A DNA stretch of 64,000 bases, taken from positions 1 through 64,000 of the forward strand of contig JANRJL010000009.1 of NCBI GenBank assembly GCA_033763995.1, given 5' to 3'. A program made the position numbers and the translations under genes. Source of the DNA: GCA-2737725 sp033763995. GTDB lineage: Bacteria; Pseudomonadota; Alphaproteobacteria; Rhodospirillales; Rhodospirillaceae. The notes beneath the pieces were generated by a model, which saw nothing but the letters and a program-made list of their open reading frames with translations, was not told the origin of the DNA and did no database searches. This document shows positions 8,862-18,055 of this stretch, piece by piece; position 1 is the first letter of the stretch, and the number at the start of each line of letters is the position of its first letter.

Positions 8862-9995
8862 CTAAGCGGCGGCGTCGGTGCGGGGGTTGTCTTTGAGGCG
8901 AGACGCTTCGATGGCTGCCGCCTTCGCCTCGACCAGCTTGACAATGTGATCAATCATGGCTTCGCTGCCGATGTTGTGGTCGGGTTTGCCGCCGACATAC
9001 ATCTTGTGCACGCCGTTGCCGCCGCCCGTGAGACCAATGTCGGTCTCGCGGGCTTCGCCGGGTCCATTGACCACGCAGCCTATGATGGACAGCGAGACCG
9101 GCGTGGTGATGTGCGCCAAGCGTTCTTCCAGCTTCGCGACCGTGTCGATGACGTTGAAGCCCTGGCGTGCGCAGCTGGGGCACGAGACGATGCGCACGCC
9201 GCGATGGCGGAGATCCAGCGACTTCAAGATATCGAACCCGACCTTCACCTCCTCGACCGGATCGGCCGAGAGCGAAACGCGAATCGTGTCGCCAATCCCC
9301 GCCCACAGCAGCGCGCCTATGCCGATGGCCGATTTCACCGTGCCGGCGCGCAGTCCTCCCGCCTCTGTCACGCCCAGATGCAGCGGTGCGTCGGTGACCT
9401 CGGCGAGCTGTTGGTAAGCCGCCACGGCCAAGAACGCATCGGAGGCCTTCACGCTGATCTTGAACTCGTGAAAATCGTTGTCTTGGAGAATCTTGGCGTG
9501 TTCCAGCGCGCTTTCGACCATCGCCTCGGGACAGGGCTCGCCGTATTTCTCCAGCAGATGCCGTTCCAGGCTGCCAGCGTTGACGCCGATGCGCATGCTG
9601 CAACCATGATCCTTGGCCGCCGCGATCACGTCCTTGACACGCTGCGCGGAGCCGATATTGCCCGGATTGATGCGCAAGCATGCCGCCCCCGCCTCGGCCG
9701 ACTCAATGGCGCGCTTATAGTGAAAGTGAATATCCGCGACGATGGGCACGTCGATTTGAGCCACGATATCTTTCAGCGCGCGCGTCGACTCTTCATCGGG
9801 ACAGGACACGCGCACGATATCGGCCCCGGCGGCCGCGATGGCATTCACTTGCGCCACCGTCGCCGCCACGTCGCTAGTGAGCGTGTTCGTCATGGACTGC
9901 ACCGAGATCGGCGCATCCCCGCCCACGGCCACGCGCCCGACATGAATCTGGCGGGATTTGCGGCGCACAATCTGGCGGTAGGGACGCAAGGTCAT
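8862..9995 (-). CDS. ispG: (E)-4-hydroxy-3-methylbut-2-enyl-diphosphate synthase (MEP pathway)
   Basis: Iron-sulfur enzyme converting MEcPP to HMBPP in isoprenoid synthesis. 377 residues: N-terminal TIM-barrel starting RRKSRQIHVGRVAVGGDAP and C-terminal Fe-S domain with the cluster cysteines in VSCPSCARQGFN and IGCVVNGPGEAR. It is the short bacterial form without the insert found in plants and chlamydiae. It lies 40 bases upstream of hisS and is likely cotranscribed with it. Upstream lies doublet repeat copy B. Confidence 0.96.
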   Translation of the reverse strand: MTLRPYRQIVRRKSRQIHVGRVAVGGDAPISVQSMTNTLTSDVAATVAQVNAIAAAGADIVRVSCPDEESTRALKDIVAQIDVPIVADIHFHYKRAIESAEAGAACLRINPGNIGSAQRVKDVIAAAKDHGCSMRIGVNAGSLERHLLEKYGEPCPEAMVESALEHAKILQDNDFHEFKISVKASDAFLAVAAYQQLAEVTDAPLHLGVTEAGGLRAGTVKSAIGIGALLWAGIGDTIRVSLSADPVEEVKVGFDILKSLDLRHRGVRIVSCPSCARQGFNVIDTVAKLEERLAHITTPVSLSIIGCVVNGPGEARETDIGLTGGGNGVHKMYVGGKPDHNIGSEAMIDHIVKLVEAKAAAIEASRLKDNPRTDAAA

Positions 9996-10023
9996 GATCG
10001 TGTCTTGGAACTGCTCGTGATCG

Positions 10024-10192
10024 CTAGTGGAGCGGATTTGACGTTCGCTACCCTAGTTGCGGCGAAATTGATAAGCGAATGTCAAATCCAAAGCTCCACT
10101 AGAAACATATTGTTGGTAGTGGTCTTGATGATTCTAACATTCTCAAGATCGCGACCCGAAATGGGATGCGAATGTTAGAATCGGACCACTAG
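10024..10192 (+). repeat. CTAG hairpin-doublet repeat, copy B (divergent type)
   Basis: Hairpin 1: outer CTAGTGGAGC / GCTCCACTAG, inner 16-pair stem beginning GGATTTGACG with one G-T wobble, AAA bulge on the 3' arm. Hairpin 2: outer TAGTGGTC / GACCACTA, inner 13-pair stem GATTCTAACATTC, bulge on the 5' arm. In this copy all four foot sequences read CTAGTGG where copies A, C and D read CTAGTGT (or CTCGTGT), so both hairpins changed together. Length 169 bases. It sits between the rodZ-like gene and ispG. Confidence 0.88.
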
Positions 10193-10291
10193 CGGCGGCT
10201 TATACCGCAGAATTGAGCGCCGCCAAAGGCCGCCTCACCGCCCATTTATGGCCGCGCGAGGCCTCAATCTGCCTCTGACAAGGCCACAATT

Positions 10292-11704
10292 TTAGTTCGC
10301 CGCGGGCGGCTTGGCCGCTGACTTTAGTTTCTGCGCATCAAGCGCCACACCACGCGCCACGCTGCCCGGCTCGCCGAGCGGCGGCATGGCCTCGCCGTTG
10401 ACGAGCACATCGATGCCCCCCGCGTTCAACGTCATGAGCGTGAGACCCGGGCGATCGGGCACCTTATAACTTTCTCCCTTGCGCAAGAACCGTGTCAGCA
10501 GGAGTTGCTCCCCATCGCGAATTTGAATCCAGCTATCGGACTTCGCGCGCAGTTCGACCGCCTCCTTGCCGGCGGACGCGACCTGAGTGGATGGGCGACT
10601 TGCCGGCGGCGGCGCGGGCGTGGCTGTCGCCGTCGATGCGGCCGCCGGCGCGGGGGCGCCAGCAGGTGCCGACGGCCGAGACTGATTCGGTTGCGGCCCA
10701 GCAGTTTGAACGGCACCAGGAGCAACTTCAGGCTTGGTTTCCGCTGAGATCGGTTTGGGAGCGGCGTCTGATTGCGCCACAGCTGGTGTTTTAGACTCGA
10801 TAGAAGATTTTGGGGTTATCGGCGGCGCAGTCGGCGCAGCGGCAATTTTCGCCGCTGGAGGCACGACAACGGCCGGCGTGCTCGGAGCTTGTGCGGGGCT
10901 CGCGGCGGGCATGGCCTTCGCCGGCAAAGGTGCTGGCGTCGGCGGTTTGGCCGTCTCGGCAACCGCAATGGCTGTTTCCGGACGCTTTTGCTCTGGCGCG
11001 GCTTCAGTGACAGGCGGCGAAACATCAGCGACTTGCGCCGGTGGGTTTTCGCTCGGCAGCGGAGCAACAGGACTTGCCGACATGGCGGGCGATTCGTCGG
11101 AGTCGTCTTCGGACGCGATCACCAAGGGCGGAACCGGTGTTTCATCGGTATCGCCAGAGGCTTCGACTTGCACGGCTTCCGATGCGGGCGCTGTTGAATT
11201 TCCATCGAGCAGCGCCGCCAAGCGCTCGGGGACTTCCTGGATCACCTCTGCGGCACGCCGATCGGCATCGGCCATGGTGTACCAGACGCCGTACACCATC
11301 ATGCCCAGCACAACGGCGACGAGAAGCAAGGCGCCGGACGGAATGCCGGATTCCGGAGCCGGAATCGGATATTCGAATCTTGCCTTGTGCTTGATCCCGG
11401 CCGTTTCATCCTTGTAACGGCGCACGACCTCGTCGCCGTCCAGCCCCAAATGGTCGGCGTAGGCGCGAACGAACCCAATGGCATAAGCCTGACCTGGCAG
11501 ATCTTCGTAACGGCCATCCTCGATCGCCACCAAGAAATTGTAGCGAATATGCAGGACACCGGCGACGGCCTGCAGGTCCTTGCCCAAACGCATCCGTGTC
11601 GCGCACAGCAACGTGCCGACGTCGGAAGCTTGCGGCGGCGGTTCCAGGGAAACACCCGCGGCAGAGGCAGAGCTATGGGGCGTGTTATCGGGCGCGTCGT
11701 TCAT
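10292..11704 (-). CDS. RodZ-like helix-turn-helix membrane protein with DUF4115 domain
   Basis: 470 residues. An Xre-type helix-turn-helix domain at about 25-95 (LLCATRMRLGKDLQAVA, then the FVRAYADHLGLD segment usual in RodZ-type proteins), one transmembrane helix (about 125-147, GALLLVAVVLGMMVYGVWY), a long Pro/Ala-rich spacer, and a C-terminal DUF4115 domain (VELRAKSDSWIQIRDGEQ to the end). By family it would link the MreB cytoskeleton to the periplasmic wall machinery. It lies upstream of ispG, an association seen in many bacteria. The spacer is low complexity and its length varies freely in this family. Confidence 0.85.
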   Translation of the reverse strand: MNDAPDNTPHSSASAAGVSLEPPPQASDVGTLLCATRMRLGKDLQAVAGVLHIRYNFLVAIEDGRYEDLPGQAYAIGFVRAYADHLGLDGDEVVRRYKDETAGIKHKARFEYPIPAPESGIPSGALLLVAVVLGMMVYGVWYTMADADRRAAEVIQEVPERLAALLDGNSTAPASEAVQVEASGDTDETPVPPLVIASEDDSDESPAMSASPVAPLPSENPPAQVADVSPPVTEAAPEQKRPETAIAVAETAKPPTPAPLPAKAMPAASPAQAPSTPAVVVPPAAKIAAAPTAPPITPKSSIESKTPAVAQSDAAPKPISAETKPEVAPGAVQTAGPQPNQSRPSAPAGAPAPAAASTATATPAPPPASRPSTQVASAGKEAVELRAKSDSWIQIRDGEQLLLTRFLRKGESYKVPDRPGLTLMTLNAGGIDVLVNGEAMPPLGEPGSVARGVALDAQKLKSAAKPPAAN

Positions 11705-11820
11705 GAACTTATTGGGCTCAAATCAAGCGGCATCCGTTGCGGTCTGGGGGCTCGATCAAGTCTCTGGACTATATGATCTTTCATGACTCCGGGAAACCCA
11801 TCTGTGGCGTCATCACGCAG

Positions 11821-14085
11821 TCACGCGAGCGGCGCAAGAATGCCGTGATCTTGCGCGAAACCCCGCATTTCGGTTCGCAACGATGGCGCGTCCGACGTCA
11901 TCAAGACAGTCACAAAATCTTCTAGGTCTTTCAAATTGGTCTGCCGGATCAGGTCTCGAACCGGCCCGATGGCAGCCGCCGACATGGAGAGCGTCCGATA
12001 TCCCAGGGCAACCAGAGCCAAGGCTTCCAAGGGCCGCCCGGCCATTTCGCCGCAAAGCGACAACTCGACCTCGGCCGCATTCGATCGCTCGGCAATGAAG
12101 CGCAACATGCGCAGGACCGGAGCCGAGAGAACGTCGTAGCGGTCGGCAATGCGGGTGTTGCCGCGATCCGCGGCAAACATGAACTGGACCAAATCGTTGG
12201 AGCCGACGGACAGAAAGTCGATCCGCGACAACAATTGATCGAGTTGCCACAATAAGGCGGGCACTTCGAGCATGGTGCCGACCGCGACCGAGGACGGCGG
12301 CTGACCGCCACGCGAGAGATGGCGCTCAAACTCCATATCGAATATGCGTCGCGACGCCTCGAATTCAGCGACCGACGCGATCATCGGAAACATCACACGA
12401 AGCTCGCGCCCCTGGCAGGCTTGAATGATGGCGCGCAGTTGCTGGCGCATCACGCTCGGCCGGTCGAGCGTGAGACGGATGGAGCGCCAGCCCATGGCGG
12501 GATTGTCTTCCTGGGCGCCCGACCATGACGACGCGATTTTGTCGCCGCCGACGTCGAGCGTGCGAAAGGTGATGGGTCGGCCGTTGGCCGCATCAAGCGC
12601 TTGTTTATAAAGTCCTTGTTGTGTCTTCACGTCCGGCAGGGTCGGCAGTGCAAGGAACTGCATTTCGGTTCTGAACAAGCCGATACCGTCCGCGCCGGTT
12701 TCATCCAGGGCCTGCACGTCGATGAGGAAGCCGGCATTGAGCTGCAGCTTGATCTCGACGCCATCGCGCGTGACCGACGGCAAGTCCTTGCGCGCCGCAT
12801 AGGCCGCTTTTTGTCGAACACGCGCTTCCGCGCCGGCGGCATACAATTCTTGGACGTCCTCCGAGGGCCGCAGAAACACCTGCCCCGCGCTCGCGTCCAA
12901 CGCCAGCAGGTCGTAGGCGTCGATCCGCGACAGGGCGCCTTGGACCTGGGCGAGCACCGGAATATCAAGCGCCTTCGCCACCACGACGGCGTGCATGGTG
13001 GGCGAGCCCTCCTCCATGATCAGACCCTTGATCTTGCGCCGGTCGTAATCGAGCAACTCCGTCGGTCCGAGGCTGCGGCAGACCAGAATAGCGTTGTCGG
13101 GCAGTTCCGTTCGCATGCCGCCGCCCGCCAGGATGGCCAGCAATCGGTTGGCGAGGTCGTCGAGGTCCTGCAAGCGTTCGCGAAACAGCGGATCGCTCAT
13201 CTGTTGCATGCGCACGCGGGTGTCGTCGCTGACCTTTTGCACCGCGGCTTCCGCGGTGAGGCCCGTGTCGATCACCTCGCCGATGCGCGCGATCCAGCCG
13301 CGATCGTCGGCGAACATGCGATAGACTTCGAGGATATCGCCGAAACCCGCCGCCTCGCCGCGCGACGAACTGAGCAGCGCATCGACGTCACGGCGCAGGA
13401 TCGCGAGCGCGCTTTGCAGGCGCTCTTTCTCGACCGCCGGATCGTCGGCCACGAGCCGCCCAATGCGCACATGCGGCTTGTGCATGACCGCCTGCCCCAG
13501 CGCGATGCCGGCGTTGAGCGCAACACCGGTCAACCGCACCGGCAAGAGGGCGTTGCCCTCGGCGGGGAACAATTCCTCGCGCTTGACGACGTGGGCGGCG
13601 GCCATCAACTCGGCAATCACCATGGCCACGGTTTCGAGCGTCTCGACTTCCCAGTCGTTGAACGGGCGCTCCTCGCGGGTTTGCACGGCGAGCACGCCGA
13701 CGACCCGGCCCGCTTGGATCATCGGCACGCCCATCAACGAACGGAAAAAATCTTCGCCGGTTTCCGGGCGATACACAAAGGCGGGATGCGACCAGGCGTC
13801 GGCGAGCGAGATCGGCTCGGCGTGTGCCGCGATTTCACCGACCAGGCCCTCGCCGACGCGCAGGCGGGTAATGTGAACGGCGCGTTGCGACAAACCGAAG
13901 GTCGCGAACAGCTCCAGCACCTCGCCCGCGCGCATCACGTAGCACGAGCAAACGTCGGCGCGCAGGCCCTGCGCGATCAGCGTCACGACCTTGTCGAGAC
14001 GCTCCTGCACCGAGCCCATCCCCGCCATGACGTCGCGCATGCGCGCCAACATCTGGCGAAGATCGCCCGCGCTAAAGGCGGTCAT
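11821..14085 (-). CDS. ptsP: Phosphoenolpyruvate-protein phosphotransferase PtsP (EI-Ntr)
   Basis: First enzyme of the nitrogen PTS: autophosphorylates from PEP and passes phosphate to NPr. 754 residues. N-terminal GAF domain (about 1-165), then the PEP-utilising enzyme N domain, the phosphohistidine site in EEGSPTMHAVVVAKALDIPV (about residue 360), and the C-terminal TIM barrel with GLFRTEMQFLALP and SVGSNDLVQFMFAADR. Its ATG overlaps the stop of the upstream nitronate monooxygenase gene by four bases (ATGA), which indicates translational coupling. lysC-ptsP linkage is usual in alphaproteobacteria. Confidence 0.95.
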   Translation of the reverse strand: MTAFSAGDLRQMLARMRDVMAGMGSVQERLDKVVTLIAQGLRADVCSCYVMRAGEVLELFATFGLSQRAVHITRLRVGEGLVGEIAAHAEPISLADAWSHPAFVYRPETGEDFFRSLMGVPMIQAGRVVGVLAVQTREERPFNDWEVETLETVAMVIAELMAAAHVVKREELFPAEGNALLPVRLTGVALNAGIALGQAVMHKPHVRIGRLVADDPAVEKERLQSALAILRRDVDALLSSSRGEAAGFGDILEVYRMFADDRGWIARIGEVIDTGLTAEAAVQKVSDDTRVRMQQMSDPLFRERLQDLDDLANRLLAILAGGGMRTELPDNAILVCRSLGPTELLDYDRRKIKGLIMEEGSPTMHAVVVAKALDIPVLAQVQGALSRIDAYDLLALDASAGQVFLRPSEDVQELYAAGAEARVRQKAAYAARKDLPSVTRDGVEIKLQLNAGFLIDVQALDETGADGIGLFRTEMQFLALPTLPDVKTQQGLYKQALDAANGRPITFRTLDVGGDKIASSWSGAQEDNPAMGWRSIRLTLDRPSVMRQQLRAIIQACQGRELRVMFPMIASVAEFEASRRIFDMEFERHLSRGGQPPSSVAVGTMLEVPALLWQLDQLLSRIDFLSVGSNDLVQFMFAADRGNTRIADRYDVLSAPVLRMLRFIAERSNAAEVELSLCGEMAGRPLEALALVALGYRTLSMSAAAIGPVRDLIRQTNLKDLEDFVTVLMTSDAPSLRTEMRGFAQDHGILAPLA

Positions 14086-15137
14086 GAGGCGGCTCGAAGC
14101 GCCAAGGCCTCGGTAGCCTGGGCCATGAGCTCGCCGAGAATTTCCGCGATGGGTTGTTCGCGCGTGACCATGCCCACGCTTTGCCCGGCCATGAGCGAGC
14201 CGCGCTCCACGTCGCCGTCGATCACGGCGCGGCGCAAAGCGCCCGCCCAGAAATGCTCGATTTCAAGTTGGGCCGCGGTCTGATCGAGTTCGCCCGTATC
14301 AAACTTGGCGATGACCTGACGCTGCTTCTCCATGAAGTCTTCGACGCCTTTGTTCACGATGGCGCGCACCGGGATCACGGGGAAGCGCTTGTCCAACTGA
14401 ATGCTCGGCAGGGCATCGCGGGCATTGGCCCGGATGAAGGCTTGTTTGAATTTCGGGTGCGCGATGCACTCGCTGGCGCAAACAAATCGCGTGCCCATCT
14501 GCACGCCGGCCGCGCCCATCTCCAAGTACGATACGATCGCTTCGCCACGGGCAATTCCACCAGCCACAAACACCGGCACATCGCGCACGGCGGGCAGAAT
14601 TTCTTGGGCCAAGACGCTGGTGGAGACCGGACCGATATGGCCCCCCGCTTCGCTGCCCTCGATCACGATGGCGTCGGCGCCAAGTTTGATAAAGCGCTTG
14701 GCGAGAACAAGAGCCGGGGCGAAGCACATCAACTTTGCGCCGCCATCCTTGACCCGCTTCATGGCCTCGGTCGGCGGAATGCCGCCCGCCAAAACCACGT
14801 GCGAGACCCTGTTGGCCACGCAGACTTCGGCCAGGTCCAACAACTTGGGATGGAGCGTGATGAGATTGACGCCGAAGGGCTTCGAGGTCAGCGCGCGTGT
14901 GGCCTTGATCTCGGCATCGAGCAGATCGGGCGTCATGGATCCGCATGCGATCACGCCGAAGCCGCCCGCATTGGAGATGGCGGCCACCAGATTGCGTTCG
15001 GACACCCACGTCATGGCCCCGCCCATGATCGCGATAGGACAACCGAGGAACTCCGAGCCGCGCGACCAAAGCTTGGCCAGCCGGGCTGGAACGACTGGCG
15101 GTGCAACGTTGGCCGCGGGGGCAGTTGCGTGATCCAT
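14082..15137 (-). CDS. Nitronate monooxygenase / 2-nitropropane dioxygenase family flavoprotein
   Basis: FMN-dependent TIM-barrel enzyme that in characterised members oxidises alkyl nitronates. 351 residues with the family signatures PIAMGGAMTWVSERNLVAAIS near the N terminus (shown here in part), VIEGSEAGGHIG in the middle and FVAGGIARGEAIVSYLEMGAAGVQMGTRF for the phosphate-binding part. The gene is inserted between lysC (12-base gap) and ptsP (overlap), so it is part of that operon. Actual substrate unknown; related proteins include enoyl-ACP reductase FabK, which is less likely given the GGHIG motif. Confidence 0.85.
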   Translation of the reverse strand: MDHATAPAANVAPPVVPARLAKLWSRGSEFLGCPIAIMGGAMTWVSERNLVAAISNAGGFGVIACGSMTPDLLDAEIKATRALTSKPFGVNLITLHPKLLDLAEVCVANRVSHVVLAGGIPPTEAMKRVKDGGAKLMCFAPALVLAKRFIKLGADAIVIEGSEAGGHIGPVSTSVLAQEILPAVRDVPVFVAGGIARGEAIVSYLEMGAAGVQMGTRFVCASECIAHPKFKQAFIRANARDALPSIQLDKRFPVIPVRAIVNKGVEDFMEKQRQVIAKFDTGELDQTAAQLEIEHFWAGALRRAVIDGDVERGSLMAGQSVGMVTREQPIAEILGELMAQATEALALRAAS

Positions 15138-15149
15138 GATGCTCGATGT

Positions 15150-16364
15150 CTAGGCCGCGTCGAGATTATAGGCCGTATGCAACGCGCGCAGGGCAAGCTC
15201 GGTATAATCCTCGGCGATCAAGACACTCACCTTGATCTCGGACGTCGAGATCACCTGAATGTTGATCCCCTTGTCCGCCAGCGCCTTGAACATGGTCTGC
15301 GCCACACCCGCATGACTGCGCATGCCCACGCCGATGACCGAGACCTTCACGACGTTCTTGTCGGCCTTCAGCCCCTTGTAGGGCACGTGGAGCTTGTCCT
15401 TGATCACCTTCACGGCGCGCTCAAGATCGGCCTTCCCGACCGTGAACGTGATGTCGGTCGTGCCATCTTGCGACACGTTCTGGACGATCATGTCGACGTT
15501 GATGTTGGACTCCGACAACGGGCCGAAGATGCCCGCCGCCACGCCCGGTTGATCGCTCACGCCCACCAGCGTGATCTTGGCCTCGTCGCGGCTATAGGCG
15601 ATGCCGCTCACCAGTTCTTTTTCCACGATTTCATCCTCGTCACAGACCAATGTTCCGGGCGCATCCGAGAAACTCGACAGCACCTGCACGCGCACGCGGT
15701 GCTTCATCGCCATTTCGACCGACCGCGTTTGCAGCACCTTGGCGCCGAGCGACGCCATTTCGAGCATTTCCTCGTAAGTGACCTTGTCGAGCTTCTTGGC
15801 CGTTTTCACGATGCGCGGATCGGTGGTGTAAACACCATCGACGTCGGTATAGATGTCGCAGCGGTCAGCCTTCAGTGCCGCCGCCAGGGCCACCGCCGTC
15901 GTATCCGAGCCGCCGCGACCCAGCGTGGTCACGCGATTGTCGGGGCCAATGCCCTGGAAGCCCGCGACCACGGGCACTTGGCCTTGCTCCATCCGCTTGA
16001 TCAGCTCTTCGCCTTTGATTTCTACAATACGCGCCTTACCGTGGGCATCGTCGCTGATGATCGGAATTTGCCAGCCTTGCCAAGACCGAGCCTGCACCCC
16101 CACCTCCTGCAAGGCAATGGCCAGCAGGCCCGTTGTGACCTGCTCGCCGGTCGCCACAACGGTGTCATATTCCCGGGCGTCATGGAGCGGCGAAATCTGG
16201 GTGCAATAGTCGACCAACTGATTGGTCACGCCCGACATGGCCGAAACCGCGACCGCAACCTGATTGCCGCGATCGACTTCAGCCTTCACCTTGCGCGCGA
16301 CGTTCTTGATGCGGGCGATATCACCCACGGACGTGCCGCCGAACTTCATCACAATGCGCGCCAT
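15150..16364 (-). CDS. lysC: Aspartate kinase
   Basis: Catalyses the first step of the aspartate family pathway (Lys, Thr, Met, diaminopimelate). 404 residues from the ATG giving MARIVMKFGGTSVGD, the standard N terminus; an upstream in-frame extension of 19 residues lacks similarity. Kinase domain to about 260 with GRGGSDTTAVALAAAL and TDVDGVYTTDPR, then two ACT domains (SDQPGVAAGIFGPLSESNINVD and VGMRSHAGVAQTMFKALADKGIN), which are the feedback sites for lysine/threonine. First gene of the lysC - nitronate monooxygenase - ptsP operon and divergent from ubiG. Confidence 0.96.
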   Translation of the reverse strand: MARIVMKFGGTSVGDIARIKNVARKVKAEVDRGNQVAVAVSAMSGVTNQLVDYCTQISPLHDAREYDTVVATGEQVTTGLLAIALQEVGVQARSWQGWQIPIISDDAHGKARIVEIKGEELIKRMEQGQVPVVAGFQGIGPDNRVTTLGRGGSDTTAVALAAALKADRCDIYTDVDGVYTTDPRIVKTAKKLDKVTYEEMLEMASLGAKVLQTRSVEMAMKHRVRVQVLSSFSDAPGTLVCDEDEIVEKELVSGIAYSRDEAKITLVGVSDQPGVAAGIFGPLSESNINVDMIVQNVSQDGTTDITFTVGKADLERAVKVIKDKLHVPYKGLKADKNVVKVSVIGVGMRSHAGVAQTMFKALADKGINIQVISTSEIKVSVLIAEDYTELALRALHTAYNLDAA

Positions 16365-16567
16365 GCGTGCGCCACCAAACCCAACTTGACATCGAGAGGC
16401 CGCGGAGCGCTTCGCCAACACAGGTCCCCGAGAGGGGCGAATTGGTTAATAGGGCCGCGCGGGGCGCGCATACATAACCAAAAGCACCCCCGCGAACAAG
16501 GCTAGGAAATGGCCTCGCCCAGGGGTACAGCCAGGCTTTGTCGCGGCCGACGAAAACCCTATATTCC

Positions 16568-16732
16568 CTCGTGTGGCGGTTCAGAAGTCCGCATCGACCT
16601 TGCCGCGGCTCCTGAATGCGGACTTCTGAACCAAAGCCACACGAGATCAATATGTTGCTCGTGTCCTTCGATCCCGAAGTTCGCAAACGATGATGTGACG
16701 GCACGATGCGAACTTCGGAATCGGGACACTAG
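16568..16732 (+). repeat. CTAG hairpin-doublet repeat, copy C
   Basis: Hairpin 1: outer CTCGTGTGGC / GCCACACGAG (fully paired despite the CTCG variant), inner stem of 17 pairs beginning GGTTCAGAAG, AAA bulge on the 3' arm, 21-base loop. Hairpin 2: outer CGTGTCC / GGACAC plus CTAG foot with one mismatch, bulge TTC on the 5' arm, inner 16-base stem beginning GATCCCGAAG with one mismatch. Linker ATCAATATGTTG. Exactly 165 bases. It ends 20 bases before the ubiG ATG, so it lies within or just before the ubiG leader and between divergent lysC and ubiG. Confidence 0.9.
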
Positions 16733-16752
16733 GCCTCGGAGCCCATCGCCTC

Positions 16753-17514
16753 ATGTCTCACGCCACCTCGCCCGCCGGCTCGACCACGGCCAACGCCGCC
16801 GAGATCGCGAAATTCGCCGCGATTGCCGATGAGTGGTGGAATCCGCAGGGCAAGTTCAAACCGCTTCACAAATTCAATCCGGAGCGGATTCGGTTCGTGC
16901 GTGACCGCGCCGCCGCGCATTTCGGCGTGGACCCAAGCCGACCCGAACCCTTCGCGGGTTTGAAGCTGTTGGACATCGGGTGCGGCGGCGGCCTGATCGC
17001 CGAACCCATGGCGCGGATGGGGTTCGCCGTCACGGGCATCGATGCCGCCGAGAAGAATGTTGCCGTGGCGCGGCTCCATGCCGAACGCAACAACCTGCCG
17101 ATCACCTACGATTGCGCGACGCCCGAACTGTTGAGCGCACGCGGGCGGCGCTATGACGTGGTGCTCGCGCTGGAAGTCATCGAGCACGTCGACGATATCG
17201 AGATTTTCCTCGCGGCGGCCGGAGAATTGGTCACGCCGGGGGGCCTGCTGATCGCCGCAACACTGAATCGGACCTTGAAGTCCCTGGCACTCGCCAAGAT
17301 CGGTGCAGAATATGTCTTGCGCTGGTTGCCCGTGGGAACCCACGACTGGCGGCATTTTGTGCGTCCCAGCGAGCTGGCGGCGGGCTTGCGGCGCTCGGGG
17401 CTCGACGTCCGCGAAATCTCGGGCGTGAGCTACGATTTATTCAAGGATCAGTGGAAACTGAGCCGCGACCTCGACGTCAATTACATCGCGATGGCAACAA
17501 AACCGGCCGCGTGA
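16753..17514 (+). CDS. ubiG: Ubiquinone biosynthesis O-methyltransferase UbiG
   Basis: SAM-dependent methyltransferase that performs both O-methylations of the ubiquinone ring. 253 residues, family length. N-terminal AEIAKFAAIADEWWNPQGKFKPLHKFNPERI is diagnostic, motif I is LDIGCGGGLIAEPMARMG, and ALEVIEHVDDI and FLAAAGELVTPGG follow. It is divergent from lysC across a gap that contains doublet repeat C, and convergent with the DUF1178 gene (7 bases between stops). Confidence 0.96.
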   Translation: MSHATSPAGSTTANAAEIAKFAAIADEWWNPQGKFKPLHKFNPERIRFVRDRAAAHFGVDPSRPEPFAGLKLLDIGCGGGLIAEPMARMGFAVTGIDAAEKNVAVARLHAERNNLPITYDCATPELLSARGRRYDVVLALEVIEHVDDIEIFLAAAGELVTPGGLLIAATLNRTLKSLALAKIGAEYVLRWLPVGTHDWRHFVRPSELAAGLRRSGLDVREISGVSYDLFKDQWKLSRDLDVNYIAMATKPAA

Positions 17515-17521
17515 GCAGGCT

Positions 17522-17971
17522 TCACGCGTTGGTCTTGCGCGGCCACGGCAGCGACATAACCTTGATGCCCTCTTCGGTCAGGTCCTTGGCTTCTTGAGGC
17601 GTTGCGTTGCCGTAAATGCCGCGCTCGGGCGCTTCACCGTAATGAATCTTGCGTGCTTCGTCGGGGAACTTGTCGCCGACGTGATCGAAGTTTTTCTCGA
17701 TCGTCTTGCGCAACTCATTGAACGCCTCGGTCATTTTCTCCATGGCTTGGACCATGTCGCCGGCGGGCTTCTCGGTTGCGGCAGGCAGGGCCTGGGTTTT
17801 CGCCCTCGACGACGTGATGCGCGGCGCCTGCATGGCTTTCTTGACTTTCGCGCTGCCGCAAGCCGGGCACGATACCTGGCCGACCTTCATCAGCTTGTCC
17901 GCGGCCGACGAGTTCCGGAACCAGGATTCGAACTGGTGGTCCTTGTCGCAAATGAGGTCGTAAAGAATCAT
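17522..17971 (-). CDS. DUF1178 family protein
   Basis: 149 residues. N terminus MILYDLICDKDHQFESWFRNS and the CPACGSAKVKKAMQAP zinc-ribbon-like segment are the DUF1178 signature; the C-terminal half is helical and polar with conserved GEAPERGIYGNAT. The family is nearly restricted to proteobacteria and is often encoded beside a carbon-nitrogen hydrolase and grxC, as here. Function unknown; the CxxC plus an earlier Cys-x3-His could bind one metal ion (inference). Confidence 0.88.
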   Translation of the reverse strand: MILYDLICDKDHQFESWFRNSSAADKLMKVGQVSCPACGSAKVKKAMQAPRITSSRAKTQALPAATEKPAGDMVQAMEKMTEAFNELRKTIEKNFDHVGDKFPDEARKIHYGEAPERGIYGNATPQEAKDLTEEGIKVMSLPWPRKTNA

Positions 17972-18055
17972 GCGTCCGCCACGGGTCGGTTCAACAACTC
18001 ATGTAAGGAGCTAGCACGAAACCTTCAACGATATGTAAAGCATTACTGCGCGCGA

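Noticed and set aside
8822..8953. Long N-terminal extension of hisS
   Set aside because: It would overlap ispG by 92 bases with Arg/Pro-rich sequence unlike HisRS; the TTG start with AAGGAA gives the standard N terminus.
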